From Bradyrhizobium sp. BR 10289 (lineage in GTDB: Bacteria; Pseudomonadota; Alphaproteobacteria; Rhizobiales; Xanthobacteraceae): a stretch of DNA of 64,000 nucleotides. The DNA is taken from assembly GCF_019455385.1 (NCBI RefSeq), contig NZ_JACOFR010000001.1, positions 248,001 to 312,000 of the forward strand, in the 5' to 3' direction. Both the position numbers and the translations under genes were made by a program. The first letter of the stretch is position 1. Every line of letters begins with the position of its first letter. Of the stretch, positions 26,403 through 37,838 are shown in pieces. The notes under the pieces were generated by a model, which was given only the letters and a program-made list of their open reading frames with translations, searched no databases and was not told the origin of the DNA.

Positions 26403-27893
26403 TCAGCCCAGCCGCTGATCCCGCACGTCGTGCGTATCCTCGGTCGCCGCCTTCACGGCAGCCTTGGCTGCACCCTTGCTGGCGCCCTTGCGGCTCGCGA
26501 TCTCAGTCGCCTTGCGGCCGGAGATTTCGTGACCGGCGTCCGCCGGCATCTGCCAGAAGAACCAGCTCGAGGCCGCCGAGATCAGCGCGACCACGACGAA
26601 GGCCGGCATGAACACGGCGGCGTTGAGCTCGCTGACATGGCTGAACCACATCGTCGTTTCGACCGAGGCCGCGCCGACCGCGACGCCGGCGGAAACCGCG
26701 AGCTGCTGGTTGACGCTGGCGAGCGTGGTGGCGCGGCTCATCTGCGGTGTCTCGACGTCGGCATAGGCGACCGTGTTGATCGCGGTGAACTCGAGCGAGC
26801 GGAAGAAGCCGCCGACCACCAGGATGACCATGATGATCAGGAGCGGTGTCGTCACCGTGAACAGTGCGCAGACGCCGAGGAAGAATGCGCTGACGATCGC
26901 GTTCACCGTCATCAGGTTGCGGAAGCCGAAGGCGCGGATCAGGCGCGCGGCCAGCGTCTTCATGCCCATCGCGCCGAGCGAGGAGGCGAAGGTGACGAGG
27001 CCGGAATGGAACGGCGACAGGCCGAAGCCGATCTGCATCAAGAGCGGCAGCAAGAACGGCAGCGCGCCGATGCCGAGGCGGAACAGGAAGCCGCCGAGGA
27101 TCGCCGCGCGCAGCGTCGGCAGCTTCAGCAGCGAGAAGTCCAGCACCGGCGAGCCGGTCCGCCGCGCGTGCAGGACGTACAATGTCATCGAGATCGCCCC
27201 GCCCGCCACCAGCGCCGCGACCGTGCTCCAGGGCAGCAGATTGAGGCCGGCGACCGACAGGCCGAAGGCGATGCCGGCAAGCCCGATGCCCGCAAGCACC
27301 ATGCCGTAGAGATCGAACGGCTCCTGCGTTTCGCTCTTGATCGGATCGATGAACTTCAGGGCCATGAAGATGCCCAGCAGCCCGATCGGGATGTTGATCA
27401 GGAAGATCCAGTGCCACGATGCATAGGTGGTGATGAAGCCGCCGAGCGGCGGCCCGATCACGGGGCCGATCAGGGCAGGGACCGTCACCCAGGCCATGGC
27501 GTTGACCAGTGCGCTCTTGTCGACCGAGCGCAGCAGCACGAGGCGCCCGACCGGCGTCATCATCGCCCCGCCCATGCCCTGCAGGATGCGGGCGAACACG
27601 AAGTCCGTGACCGAGGTCGAGAGCGCGCAGCCGACCGATCCCACCATGAACACGCCCACCGCGATCGCGAACACCATGCGCGCGCCGAAGCGATCGGCGG
27701 TCCATCCGCTCGCCGGAATGAACACCGCGAGCGAGAGCAAGTAGGAGGTGATCGCGAGCTTCAGCGTCAGCGGGCTGGTGCCGATGTCGGCCGCGATCGC
27801 CGGCAGCGAGGTGGCGATCACGGTCGAGTCCATGTTCTCCATGAAGAGCGCAGTGGCCACGATCAGCGGGATGATGCGTTGCTTGTCGACCAT
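26403..27893 (-). CDS. DHA2-family MFS drug efflux transporter
   Basis: 496 residues from the chosen ATG. About 14 hydrophobic segments, as in the DHA2 (EmrB-like) branch. N-terminal ATALFMENMDSTVIATSLPAIAADIG is the DHA2 motif D1 region; GPVIGPPLGGFI is motif C; the loop WTADRFGAR is motif A. Probably a proton-driven exporter of hydrophobic compounds; there is no adjacent EmrA-like fusion protein. The C-terminal ~40 residues are Lys/Ala rich and hydrophilic. Upstream in-frame Met codons exist; the ATG just before VDKQRIIP was chosen as it fits the family N-terminus. Confidence 0.9.
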   Translation of the reverse strand: MVDKQRIIPLIVATALFMENMDSTVIATSLPAIAADIGTSPLTLKLAITSYLLSLAVFIPASGWTADRFGARMVFAIAVGVFMVGSVGCALSTSVTDFVFARILQGMGGAMMTPVGRLVLLRSVDKSALVNAMAWVTVPALIGPVIGPPLGGFITTYASWHWIFLINIPIGLLGIFMALKFIDPIKSETQEPFDLYGMVLAGIGLAGIAFGLSVAGLNLLPWSTVAALVAGGAISMTLYVLHARRTGSPVLDFSLLKLPTLRAAILGGFLFRLGIGALPFLLPLLMQIGFGLSPFHSGLVTFASSLGAMGMKTLAARLIRAFGFRNLMTVNAIVSAFFLGVCALFTVTTPLLIIMVILVVGGFFRSLEFTAINTVAYADVETPQMSRATTLASVNQQLAVSAGVAVGAASVETTMWFSHVSELNAAVFMPAFVVVALISAASSWFFWQMPADAGHEISGRKATEIASRKGASKGAAKAAVKAATEDTHDVRDQRLG

Positions 27894-29816
<1,923 letters not shown>

Positions 29817-30293
29817 TTACGCCGAGGCAAGGTCACCTGATCGGGTCGGCGGAGCGGAGTGATCCGGCTCCGCCGCAGCCGGTGGTTTGCTGTTGATCAG
29901 CGACCAGACAAGCACGACCAGCCACTCGAGGAATGCCACCCAAAAGGCGCTGTCGAGGCCGGCCCAGTTGATGGCGGACATGTCTGCCAGGAAACAGAGG
30001 CCGGCCAGCAATACGCAGAGGAAATTTGCCGCGAATATATGAGCGACGCGGCGATGATTGAGAAACAGTGCGGTCCAGGTCGGCAGGAAGATGAGCACCC
30101 AGGCGGCAATACCGCCTGCCGCCCAGAGGAAGTCTGGAGAGAGGCCTAGGAGCCACGCGATGAGCGTGGTGCCGATAACGAGGAGTAACGGGAAGCCGGC
30201 TACGGCCAACGTGATTTGCCACGCCGTGCTCTTCGGAGCTGCGAGTCCCATTCGCGCGACGTGCTGCCTCAGCACCGCCATTCCCCGGTCCAA
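29817..30293 (-). CDS. Hypothetical four-helix membrane protein
   Basis: 158 residues with four predicted transmembrane segments: PLLLVIGTTLIAWLLGL (~35-51), WAAGGIAAWVLIFLPTWTALFL (~57-78), FAANFLCVLLAGLCFLA (~87-103) and FWVAFLEWLVVLVWSLI (~117-133), then a Pro/Ala-rich cytoplasmic or periplasmic tail. No family was recognised and no motif suggests function. Convergent with guaB, whose stop is directly adjacent. An alternative ATG lies 12 bases further in. Confidence 0.65.
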   Translation of the reverse strand: MDRGMAVLRQHVARMGLAAPKSTAWQITLAVAGFPLLLVIGTTLIAWLLGLSPDFLWAAGGIAAWVLIFLPTWTALFLNHRRVAHIFAANFLCVLLAGLCFLADMSAINWAGLDSAFWVAFLEWLVVLVWSLINSKPPAAAEPDHSAPPTRSGDLASA

Positions 30294-30448
30294 CCGTCAT
30301 TTTGCTTGCCACATCGCAGTCATTTCCGCCAAACGGCGCACGGCAGCGGCGAGGCGATCGTCTCGATGCAGCCTAGACTGGTGGGCTGATCACGGACTTA
30401 ATCCGTCGCTTAAAATTTTCGGGAAGGTGGGGCTGGCCTCGCGCGGCC

Positions 30449-32626
30449 CTAGGCCGCGCGCACGGCCTCGAGGAATTTTCCGACCTCGCGCTGGAGGCGG
30501 CTCGAATCCGACGCCAGCAATTGGGCGGCGCTCAGCACCTCGGATGAGGCCGAGCCGGTCTCGCTGGCACCCTGCTGGACGTCGCTGATGTTGGCGGAGA
30601 CCTGCTGGGTGCCGTGCGCAGCCTGCTGCACGTTGCGTGCGATCTCCTGCGTGGCTGCGCCCTGTTCCTCGACCGCCGCGGCAATCGTCGAGGAAATTTC
30701 CGACAGTCGCTCGATCGTCTCGCCGATCGCCCTGATGGCGCCGACGGATTCCTGCGTCGCGTTCTGGACTCCGCCGATCTGCTGCTGGATTTCCTCGGTC
30801 GCCTTTGCGGTCTGCTGCGCCAATGCCTTCACTTCCGAAGCCACCACGGCGAAGCCGCGACCGGCCTCGCCGGCACGCGCGGCCTCGATGGTTGCATTCA
30901 GCGCCAGCAAATTGGTCTGGCCCGCGATCGAGTTGATGAGCTCGATGACGTCGCCGATCCGGCTTGCCGCCTGCGACAACTCTCCGACCCGGTCGTTGGT
31001 GCGGCGGGCCTGCTCGACGGCGTCGCCGGCCACGCGTGCGGATTCCTGGACCTGCCGGCTGATCTCATTGACTGACGACGTCAGCTCCTCGGTCGCGGAT
31101 GCGACCGACTGCACGTTGGCGGATGCCTCCTCGGAGGCTGCCGCGACCGCCGTCGTCAGCGTCCGCGAGCGATCGGCGGTCGTGTTCAAGGTGCCGGCCG
31201 AACCTTCGAGCCTGGTTGCCGCCGACGACACCGTGCTGACGATCTCGCCGATCGCGGCCTCGAAATCGCGCGTGATGACCTCGACGCGGCGGCCGCGCTC
31301 GATCTGCGCTTCGGCGTTCCGGGCGGCATCCTGGTCGGCGAGCTTTTTCGCCACCAGCGCGTCCTTGAAGATCTGGAGCGCGCCGGCCATGGTGCCGATC
31401 TCGTCCTTGCGATGCCCGTCGGGGATGGCAACGTCGAGCTCGCCGTCGGCAAGCTGCAGGGTTGCTCCGGTCAGCCGCACCAGCGGGCCGATCACTTGGC
31501 GCATCACGGCGATGACGACGACGACCGAGGCGATCAGCACGACCAGCAGGGCCGCAAGCGACCAGGTCAGCCGCATCTGTGCCTGTGCGATCGCTGCGTC
31601 GTTGGCCTCATGGGCAAAGGTGAGGGCGGCGTCGCGCAAGCCCAGCACGCTGTTGAGGACGGGCGCGAGCCAGGCCGGCCACTCGGCCTCGCTCATTGGG
31701 CTCGGACGACCCTCGCGCGCTGCTGCGACCATCTCGCGCATCCGCGGCTCGCCTTCGGTCATCAGCTTGGCGCGCGCCTTGTCGATAGCGCTCACGAGCG
31801 CCGGCGCATCGCCGGCATTGTGCACGCCTTGCTCGATCTGCGTCCAGATCAGCGCGACCTGACCGGTCAATTCGGTCACCTCGATGCGCTGGGCGGCCGA
31901 CAAGGGCTGGTTGCGGGCGAACAGGCCGATCACGGCGGCACGCGCGCCATTGACGGTGCGCATGCTTTGCGCGCTCTGCGCCAGCGCCGCCGAAGGCAGC
32001 AGGTTCTCGATGTCGCTGCCGGTGCGCGACAGGTTGATCAGGGCTTCGCTCGTCGCTGCCGTCAGGGCGTCGACGGAGCTTGCCAATCCATCCACGATCG
32101 CGATCTGGCTGTCGGCGGGGCGTTGCGGCTTGGGCAGGACCGCGGCCTGACGGCCCGCACTGCGAAGCTGGCGCAACGCTCGTTCGGCCGCTTCGATCGA
32201 CTTCGTCGGCAGCTCCGCCGCGACAATGGCCGCCTTGGCCGCTGCGATGGCGGCGTCCGTGCCGGCGATCGTCTTGTCGAGGGCTGCCAGCTTTTCGGGC
32301 GAGGCGGGCTCGACCGGAGTTGCCACCGCGAACCAGGCGCTCCGTTCGGTTGGAACCAGGCTGCTCGCCTTCATGGTGAGCTCGAAGGCGGTCAGCGAGC
32401 GCGCGGCTGCCTCCCGCTTGCGCAGATCGCCCCATCCGCCCCAGGCGACGGCGCCGGCGAACGCGACGGCCAGAAGGCTCGTGATCAGATTGCCTGCCAG
32501 GACACGCCAGCGCAGGCTGACGCCGCCTTTCGTCCCGATGTTGGAGGAACGTTCAGACGGCAGGGAAAGCTCTGGCACCGAATAGGCTCTTTGGTCGTGG
32601 AATGGCCGCGCAATTTTAGTTCGCAA
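30449..32626 (-). CDS. Methyl-accepting chemotaxis protein
   Basis: About 725 residues. Transmembrane segment 1 at ~43-64, a large periplasmic domain with heptad-like Ala-rich helices (~65-350), transmembrane segment 2 at ~355-378, a HAMP domain, and the signalling coiled coil to the C-terminus. The hairpin signature [18 protein letters not shown] lies near residue 567. It senses an unknown ligand and controls the CheA/CheW kinase. The called start at 32626 is TTG; a GTG about 16 codons downstream is a reasonable alternative and neither has a strong ribosome site. Lone gene without che neighbours. Confidence 0.93.
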   Translation of the reverse strand: MRTKIARPFHDQRAYSVPELSLPSERSSNIGTKGGVSLRWRVLAGNLITSLLAVAFAGAVAWGGWGDLRKREAAARSLTAFELTMKASSLVPTERSAWFAVATPVEPASPEKLAALDKTIAGTDAAIAAAKAAIVAAELPTKSIEAAERALRQLRSAGRQAAVLPKPQRPADSQIAIVDGLASSVDALTAATSEALINLSRTGSDIENLLPSAALAQSAQSMRTVNGARAAVIGLFARNQPLSAAQRIEVTELTGQVALIWTQIEQGVHNAGDAPALVSAIDKARAKLMTEGEPRMREMVAAAREGRPSPMSEAEWPAWLAPVLNSVLGLRDAALTFAHEANDAAIAQAQMRLTWSLAALLVVLIASVVVVIAVMRQVIGPLVRLTGATLQLADGELDVAIPDGHRKDEIGTMAGALQIFKDALVAKKLADQDAARNAEAQIERGRRVEVITRDFEAAIGEIVSTVSSAATRLEGSAGTLNTTADRSRTLTTAVAAASEEASANVQSVASATEELTSSVNEISRQVQESARVAGDAVEQARRTNDRVGELSQAASRIGDVIELINSIAGQTNLLALNATIEAARAGEAGRGFAVVASEVKALAQQTAKATEEIQQQIGGVQNATQESVGAIRAIGETIERLSEISSTIAAAVEEQGAATQEIARNVQQAAHGTQQVSANISDVQQGASETGSASSEVLSAAQLLASDSSRLQREVGKFLEAVRAA

Positions 32627-32711
32627 TCGCGACCAAAGCCTTAATCCACGGGGCGTTTGCTTCGCCGCGGCAGGTCCCCTAAATCATGGCGATAACAATC
32701 CGGAGGAAGTT

Positions 32712-33734
32712 ATGTCCCAAGCAAAACGCATCGTTCTCGCCGCGCGTCCCGTCGGCGAACCCAAGTCGTCCGATTTTCGTCTGGAGGAATTCGCGGTCCC
32801 GACGCCCGGTGCAGGCGAAGTCCTGCTGCGCACGATCTGGCTGTCGCTCGATCCCTATATGCGCGGGCGCATGAGCGATGGTCCGTCCTATGCTGCGCCA
32901 GTGCCGGTCGGCGGCGTGATGGAAGGCGAGGCGGTCAGCGAGGTCGTGGCCTCCAACAATGCGGATTTCGCCAAAGGCGACATTGTCCGCGCCCGCACCG
33001 GCTGGCAGACGCACGCAATCTCCAGCGGCAAAGGCCTGATCAAGGTCGATCCAAAACTCGGGCCGATCTCGACGTCGATCGGCGTGCTCGGCATGCCCGG
33101 CATGACCGCGTATACGGGCCTGCTCGACATCGGCAAGCCGCAGGAGGGCGAGACCGTTGTCGTCGCCGGCGCTTCAGGCGCGGTGGGATCGGCGGTCGGC
33201 CAGATCGCGAAGATCAAGGGGGCCCGCGCGGTGGGCATCGCCGGCGGCAAGGACAAGTGCGACTACGTGGTGAAGGAGCTCGGCTTCGATGCCTGCATCG
33301 ATCACCGCGATCCCGATCTGGCCGCGAAGCTGAAGGACGCCTGCCCGAAAGGCATCGACATCTATTTCGAGAATGTCGGCGGCGCCGTGTTCGAGGCGGT
33401 GTTCCCGCTGCTCAATCCGTTCGCGCGCGTGCCGGTCTGCGGCCTCATCGCCCATTACAACGATACCGAGGCCAAGGCGCCGAAATGGGCCGCCAGCATC
33501 ATGCGCGCGACCTTGACCAAGCGGCTGACCTTCCGCGGCTTCATCGTCTCCGACTTCGCCAGCCGCCACGGCGACTTCCTGCGCGACATGTCCACCTGGG
33601 TCCGCGACGGCAAGGTCAAGTACAAGGAGTTCGTCACCGAGGGCCTCGAGAGCGCCCCCGGCGCCTTCATGGGTCTCCTGAAGGGCGCCAATTTCGGCAA
33701 GCAGCTGGTGCGGGTCGGGCAAGACAAGGCCTAG
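32712..33734 (+). CDS. NADP-dependent oxidoreductase, MDR superfamily (CurA/leukotriene reductase-like)
   Basis: 340 residues. Zinc-independent medium-chain reductase: N-terminal WLSLDPYMRGRMSD is characteristic of the CurA/PTGR/zeta-crystallin-like branch, and the Rossmann motif is VVVAGASGAVGSAVGQIAKIKGARAVGIAGG near residues 147-177. FENVGGAVFEAVFPLLN is also diagnostic. These enzymes reduce C=C bonds of enones with NADPH. GGAGGAAGTT precedes the ATG. Divergent from the chemoreceptor. Confidence 0.92.
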   Translation: MSQAKRIVLAARPVGEPKSSDFRLEEFAVPTPGAGEVLLRTIWLSLDPYMRGRMSDGPSYAAPVPVGGVMEGEAVSEVVASNNADFAKGDIVRARTGWQTHAISSGKGLIKVDPKLGPISTSIGVLGMPGMTAYTGLLDIGKPQEGETVVVAGASGAVGSAVGQIAKIKGARAVGIAGGKDKCDYVVKELGFDACIDHRDPDLAAKLKDACPKGIDIYFENVGGAVFEAVFPLLNPFARVPVCGLIAHYNDTEAKAPKWAASIMRATLTKRLTFRGFIVSDFASRHGDFLRDMSTWVRDGKVKYKEFVTEGLESAPGAFMGLLKGANFGKQLVRVGQDKA

Positions 33735-33798
33735 CTGCAAAGCCTGATTTGGCTGCAATCCACCGGCTTTGGCGGGCTGGATGGTTAAAAAAGAGTCA

Positions 33799-33847
33799 CC
33801 GAACGGCCACACCTGTCGGCAAAAGCCGCTTGTGTGACCGTCGGTTC
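33799..33847 (+). other. Possible structured RNA element upstream of small membrane protein
   Basis: Nested dyads: CGGC/GCCG (33817-33820 with 33825-33828) around an AAAA loop, CACAC/GTGTG (33808-33812 with 33832-33836), and GAAC/GTTC (33801-33804 with 33844-33847). They could form one extended hairpin in the leader of the 33901 gene. May be a terminator remnant of the upstream oxidoreductase gene or a leader structure. Confidence 0.35.
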
Positions 33848-33900
33848 ATTGACGGGCCGACGAAGGCATTGAATCATCGCGCATATTTTTTGGTGTTGCG

Positions 33901-34197
33901 ATGTTAGAGATCAGTGTTTTCGGCGTAATCCTCCTGGCCGCCGGCTATTGGACGACGATGTTCGTCATGGGCCGGCGCGACGACGTCATCCATGGCAAGT
34001 TCGTGCACGCTGAGGAGGAGGGCGATGTCGCGCAAGCCGCGATGCTGATGCCTCCGCCGCCATTCCCGAAGCGTCCGGTGAAGGTTGTTCAGCCGGCCAG
34101 CATCCAGCCCGCGATCGCGGCAGCAAAGCCGGTGAACAGCGCTGCGCTGGAATCCTTGCTGGCTGCGATCCAGCAGGATCTCAAGAGCGTCGCGTAG
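33901..34197 (+). CDS. Small hypothetical membrane-anchored protein
   Basis: 98 residues. One N-terminal transmembrane segment (LEISVFGVILLAAGYWTTMFVMG, ~2-24) followed by a charged and proline-rich soluble region with PPPPFPKRPVKVVQPA and a C-terminal helix (LESLLAAIQQDLKSVA). No family recognised. The ATG at 33901 has no strong ribosome site. Ends 4 bases short of the convergent lacI-type gene. Confidence 0.6.
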   Translation: MLEISVFGVILLAAGYWTTMFVMGRRDDVIHGKFVHAEEEGDVAQAAMLMPPPPFPKRPVKVVQPASIQPAIAAAKPVNSAALESLLAAIQQDLKSVA

Positions 34198-34201
34198 GCG
34201 C

Positions 34202-35266
34202 TCAGACGCTACCGCGTTCGATCAGGAACAGATCGACGGCCAGCCGCTGCTCGGCGTGCGGCGTGCCGGATAGCCGCGCCAGCAGCAGCTCGCCCGCGAT
34301 ACGTCCCACCGCCGCTGCGTCGAACGAGATGGTGGTAAGGCCGGGCGTGATCTGATCGGCCACGTCATTGTCGCCGAAGCCGAGCACGGCGAGATCGCGC
34401 GGCACCTGAAGTCCGCGGGCGCGTGCTTCGATCAGCGCGCCGGTCGCAAGCAGATCGTTGGCGCAGAACACTGCGTCGATCTCGCCGCCGCGCGCGAGCA
34501 GGGTGGTGAACGCCGCCCGGCCGTCGACCAGTCCCGTGACCTCGCCAACCAGGATCTCGTGCACGATCGTGAGCCCGAGCCGTGCCGCCGCCGCGCGAAA
34601 ACCGTCGCGACGCAGCGCGCCGCGGCCGCTGCTGCGGCCGATGAAGGCGACGCGGCGATGCCCCGCTTCAGCGAGCCTGCGCGCCGCCATGGCGCCGGCA
34701 TCGGCATTGGGCAGGCCCACCAGCATGTCGATCGGATCGCGCGGAAACGCCCAGGTCTCGATCACGGGAATGCCGAGCTCGGCCAGTGCGGTGCGGTTCT
34801 CCTCGAGCTCGATGACGCCGGTGAACATCACCGCCGCGGGGCGGATGCCGCGCAGCGACTGGATCATCGCGACCTCCTTGGCATAGGAATAGGAGGTCTG
34901 GCCGACCAGCACCTCGAAACCCTCGGGCTCCAGCGTCTGCGCAAAGCTGCGCACCGCAAGGGCGAACTGCTGGCTGAGGATGTTCGAGACGAAGGCGACG
35001 ACCACGTTCGACCGTCCCGAGCGCAGCGCGCGCGCATGCGGGTTCGAGGCGTAGCCGGTCGCCTCGATCACTTCGAGGATGCGCTCGCGGGTTGTCTGGT
35101 TCACCTTGTCGGGGTGGCGCAGCGCCCGCGACACCGTGATCGGTGCGACGCCCGCGCGCTCGGCGACCTCCTCGATGCGTGGCGGCCGTCCGGTCGCATT
35201 GCTGCGGCCGGGCGGCGCCGGAATGCGCACGACGTCGTCATAGCCTGGCTTTGCCGTATCGGTCAT
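34202..35266 (-). CDS. LacI family transcriptional regulator
   Basis: 354 residues. Helix-turn-helix at ~31-56 (IEEVAERAGVAPITVSRALRHPDKVN) with the hinge helix AYGS-like NPHARALRSGRSN; the periplasmic-binding-protein-like effector domain follows and ends DLAVLGFGDNDVADQITPGLTTISFD. Closest in pattern to GntR/LacI-type repressors of Gram-negative bacteria. It is the last gene of the minus-strand cluster that starts at 41192; a perfect LacI-type operator precedes that cluster, so it is the probable local regulator. Confidence 0.93.
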   Translation of the reverse strand: MTDTAKPGYDDVVRIPAPPGRSNATGRPPRIEEVAERAGVAPITVSRALRHPDKVNQTTRERILEVIEATGYASNPHARALRSGRSNVVVAFVSNILSQQFALAVRSFAQTLEPEGFEVLVGQTSYSYAKEVAMIQSLRGIRPAAVMFTGVIELEENRTALAELGIPVIETWAFPRDPIDMLVGLPNADAGAMAARRLAEAGHRRVAFIGRSSGRGALRRDGFRAAAARLGLTIVHEILVGEVTGLVDGRAAFTTLLARGGEIDAVFCANDLLATGALIEARARGLQVPRDLAVLGFGDNDVADQITPGLTTISFDAAAVGRIAGELLLARLSGTPHAEQRLAVDLFLIERGSV

Positions 35267-35308
35267 CGATTCCCGAGCGTTGGTCGAAGTCGGTATCGTC
35301 TCCGAAGT

Positions 35309-36349
35309 TCAGCGCGCCGGCAACTCGTCACGCGACAGCGCGCGGCCGACCTGGACCAGGCAGTCGCCGCTCTGGCTGTCGGTGTGCAGGCGCTGCGAGA
35401 TCACGATGCCGTCGGCGGGGAAGCGCAGCACCTCTTCCGGCAGCTCCGGTCGTTCGAAGTCGTGATACCAGCCGGCGATGTCGCCGGCCGCGACGCGGGC
35501 GCCGACCATGACTGCGGGCTCGAACCAGCCGCGTCGTGTCGCGAACACCGCCTGCGCGTGGCTTTGCAGCGCCAAGAGTTCGGTGGCGCGCTCGACCGGC
35601 GCATGCGGCCCCAGCACCGGCGCCTGGACGAGGCCGAGCGCCAGCAGCAGGCGATCGACGGCGCGCGCGGTGAGCGCCATGGTCTGCGGCGTGACGGTGC
35701 CGCCGCCGCCGAATTCACCTGATAGGCCGATCGCCCCGGCGCGCGCGGCAGCGGCCATCGAGGTCGGCGCGGTCGCGCCATTCTCGGCGACGAAGGCGAA
35801 GGGCATGCCGAGGCCTTCCATCAGCCGCAGCGCGTGACCGAACATCTCGGGCGGACCTTGCCGCTCGATCAGCGCGCAGGGCACGTGCGCCATCGAGGTG
35901 CCGCCCGAATGGATATCGAAGACGACGTCGTGCCGTGGAAACAGCTCGTGCTCGAGAAAGTGCGCCAGACGAAATGTCGGCGTGCCCGCGGGATCACCGG
36001 GAAAGGCACGGTTGAGATTGCCCTCGTCGAGCGGCGAGCGGCGGCGCGCCGCCATCACAGCCGGCAGATTGGCAAAGGGCAAAATGGTGATCTCGCCCTT
36101 GATCGCCTTGGCATCGAGCCGGCGATACAGCCGCGTCAGCGTGATCTCGCCCTCATATTCGTCGCCATGATTGCCGGCCATCAGAAGTAACCTTGGCCCG
36201 GCGCCGTTCTTGATCCGGAAGATCGGGATCTTGAGCTGGAAGTAGGGCGAGCGATCGATCGAGAAGGGAATGCCGAGATGGCCCGACCATTTCTGGTCCT
36301 TCTCGAAGTCGATGTCGTGAAACAATCCGGTATGCATGATGGGCCTCAT
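35309..36349 (-). CDS. Succinylglutamate desuccinylase/aspartoacylase family deacylase
   Basis: 346 residues. Zinc-carboxypeptidase-like fold with ligands His61 and Glu64 in GNHGDEYEGE and His147 in DIHSGG. Related to DoeB/EutE, which deacetylates N-alpha-acetyl-diaminobutyrate in ectoine breakdown, and to aspartoacylase; no other ectoine genes are near. It likely removes an acyl group from an N-acyl amino acid, liberating the substrate for the PLP enzyme encoded at the head of the cluster (inference). Separated from ridA by the composite palindrome at 36408. Confidence 0.88.
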   Translation of the reverse strand: MRPIMHTGLFHDIDFEKDQKWSGHLGIPFSIDRSPYFQLKIPIFRIKNGAGPRLLLMAGNHGDEYEGEITLTRLYRRLDAKAIKGEITILPFANLPAVMAARRRSPLDEGNLNRAFPGDPAGTPTFRLAHFLEHELFPRHDVVFDIHSGGTSMAHVPCALIERQGPPEMFGHALRLMEGLGMPFAFVAENGATAPTSMAAAARAGAIGLSGEFGGGGTVTPQTMALTARAVDRLLLALGLVQAPVLGPHAPVERATELLALQSHAQAVFATRRGWFEPAVMVGARVAAGDIAGWYHDFERPELPEEVLRFPADGIVISQRLHTDSQSGDCLVQVGRALSRDELPAR

Positions 36350-36407
36350 GGCCGCGTCGTCGCCGACGCCGGCCGAAGGTTGGAAGAGGGTAAGGTGCTC
36401 CGCTGTT

Positions 36408-36564
36408 CACCTCTCCCCAGAGGGGAGAGGTCGGATTGCGCCGGGCGATGCGAAGCATCGTCCCGAGCAATCCGGGTGAGGGGCCGCGGTATTCGGTGAG
36501 ACCTGAACCCCTCACCCGGATCGCATCTTTCGATGCGATCCGACCTCTCCCTACGGGAGAGGTG
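36408..36564. repeat. Composite palindromic repeat, CCTCTCCC/GGGAGAGG family, copy 3
   Basis: Terminal hairpins CCTCTCCCCagaGGGGAGAGG and CCTCTCCCtacGGGAGAGG, inner dyads GCGATGCGAAGCATCGTC and GGATCGCATCtttcGATGCGATCC, central GGTGAGGGG / CCCCTCACC. Lies inside the LacI-controlled gene cluster between ridA and the deacylase gene. Confidence 0.85.
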
Positions 36565-36610
36565 ATCTGAGTTCCGGGTGCGCATCGATTCAACCAAGGC
36601 CCACCTCGGT

Positions 36611-36955
36611 TTACAGCAAGGCGACGGCGGTCATCTCGACGCGCAGATCGGGATCGGCGAGGCGGGCTTCGACGCAGGCGCGCGCCGGCGGATTGGCCGG
36701 ATCGATCCAGGCATCGTAGACCGAGTTCATGGTGTCGAAATCGGTGATGTGCGGCAGGAACACGTTGACCGCGATCAGCTTCGAACGATCGGAGCCGGCC
36801 TGCTTCAGCAGCGCGTCAATCTTGGCGAGCACCTGCTGGGTCTGCGACACGATGCCGGCCTTGCGGTCATCGGCGACCTGGCCTGCGATGTGCACCATGC
36901 CGCCGGCGGCAACGGCCTGGCTCATGCGCGAGCCTACGACGTAACGTTTGATCAT
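36611..36955 (-). CDS. RidA family protein (reactive intermediate deaminase-like)
   Basis: 114 residues, YjgF/YER057c/UK114 fold. Conserved Arg92 in NPPARACVEARLA matches the ligand-binding arginine of RidA, and Glu107 in DLRVEMTAVA the catalytic-site glutamate. RidA hydrolyses enamine/imine products released by PLP-dependent dehydratases. Its presence in one cluster with a PLP lyase of the D-serine dehydratase type is therefore functionally coherent. Adjacent to the substrate-binding protein gene (54-base gap). Confidence 0.92.
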   Translation of the reverse strand: MIKRYVVGSRMSQAVAAGGMVHIAGQVADDRKAGIVSQTQQVLAKIDALLKQAGSDRSKLIAVNVFLPHITDFDTMNSVYDAWIDPANPPARACVEARLADPDLRVEMTAVALL

Positions 36956-37009
36956 CTCAATTCTCCCAGTAAAGGCGGCTCCCGCAGATCGCGGAAGCCG
37001 TGTGCGAGC

Positions 37010-37807
37010 TTACAGCGTCGGTAGCGTCTGCTCTTCCTTGAACCACTTCAATTGCAGCGCGCCGAGCTTGCCGTTGAGCTTGTTGAAGAAGATGTCGGTG
37101 TTGATCCAGTTGAGCAGGTTCTGCTCGCCCTGGCGCACGCCGACATGGGCCGGCGACTGGCGGATGAGGAATTTCAGCTCGACCTCCTTGGTCGGGTTCT
37201 GGTCCTGGACCTTCAGCGCGATGGCGCTGTTCTCGGCGAACGTATCGGCCTGGCCCGCGAGATAGGCGGCGAGCGCGGCCGGCGTGTCCTCGAAGCGGAC
37301 CAGCTTCACCTTCGGCGCGTTGTCGGTGAGCCAGACGTCGAGGGTCGAGCCCTTGGCGACGGCAACGCTGCGGCCGTCGAGATTGTCCGGCTTCTTGCCG
37401 GTCGCGGCGGGAATGGCCTTGGCGCCGTAGACGCCGAGGTTGACCACCGCATAGGGCTGCGAGAACATCACCTGCTGGGCGCGCTCGGGCGTGGCGCCGA
37501 GGCCTGCGATCAGAATGTCGATCTTGTCCGAGAGCAGGCTCGGAATGCGTGCTGCGCCGGTGACCGGGACCAGCTCGAGCTTCACGCCCATGTCGGCGGC
37601 GATCAGTTTGGCGAGGTCGGCATCGAGGCCGGCGATCTCGCCCTTGTCGTCCTTGAATCCCCACGGCGCGGCATCGGTCAGAAGGCCGACGCGGAGCTTG
37701 CCGGAGCCGAGCACGTCCTGGAGCTTGTCGGCGTGAGCAAGGCTCGGCGCAGCAATGATGGCAAGCGCTGTGGCTGCGATCGCAAAGAGGGACTTCAACT
37801 GTCTCAT
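37010..37807 (-). CDS. ABC transporter substrate-binding protein (polar amino acid type)
   Basis: 265 residues. Sec signal peptide residues 1-26 (hydrophobic core LFAIAATALAIIAAPSLAHA, cut before DK). The mature part is a SBP_bac_3 domain: LRVGLLTDAAPWGFKDDKGEIAGLDADLAKLIAADMGVKLELV and later SLLSDKIDILIAGLGATPERA. Binds a polar amino acid or opine-like ligand in the periplasm for the importer encoded by the next three genes. Start chosen at 37807, which gives the intact signal peptide. Confidence 0.93.
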   Translation of the reverse strand: MRQLKSLFAIAATALAIIAAPSLAHADKLQDVLGSGKLRVGLLTDAAPWGFKDDKGEIAGLDADLAKLIAADMGVKLELVPVTGAARIPSLLSDKIDILIAGLGATPERAQQVMFSQPYAVVNLGVYGAKAIPAATGKKPDNLDGRSVAVAKGSTLDVWLTDNAPKVKLVRFEDTPAALAAYLAGQADTFAENSAIALKVQDQNPTKEVELKFLIRQSPAHVGVRQGEQNLLNWINTDIFFNKLNGKLGALQLKWFKEEQTLPTL

Positions 37808-37838
37808 GACGGTCTCCTGGTGGCGGATGGCGGGTCGA

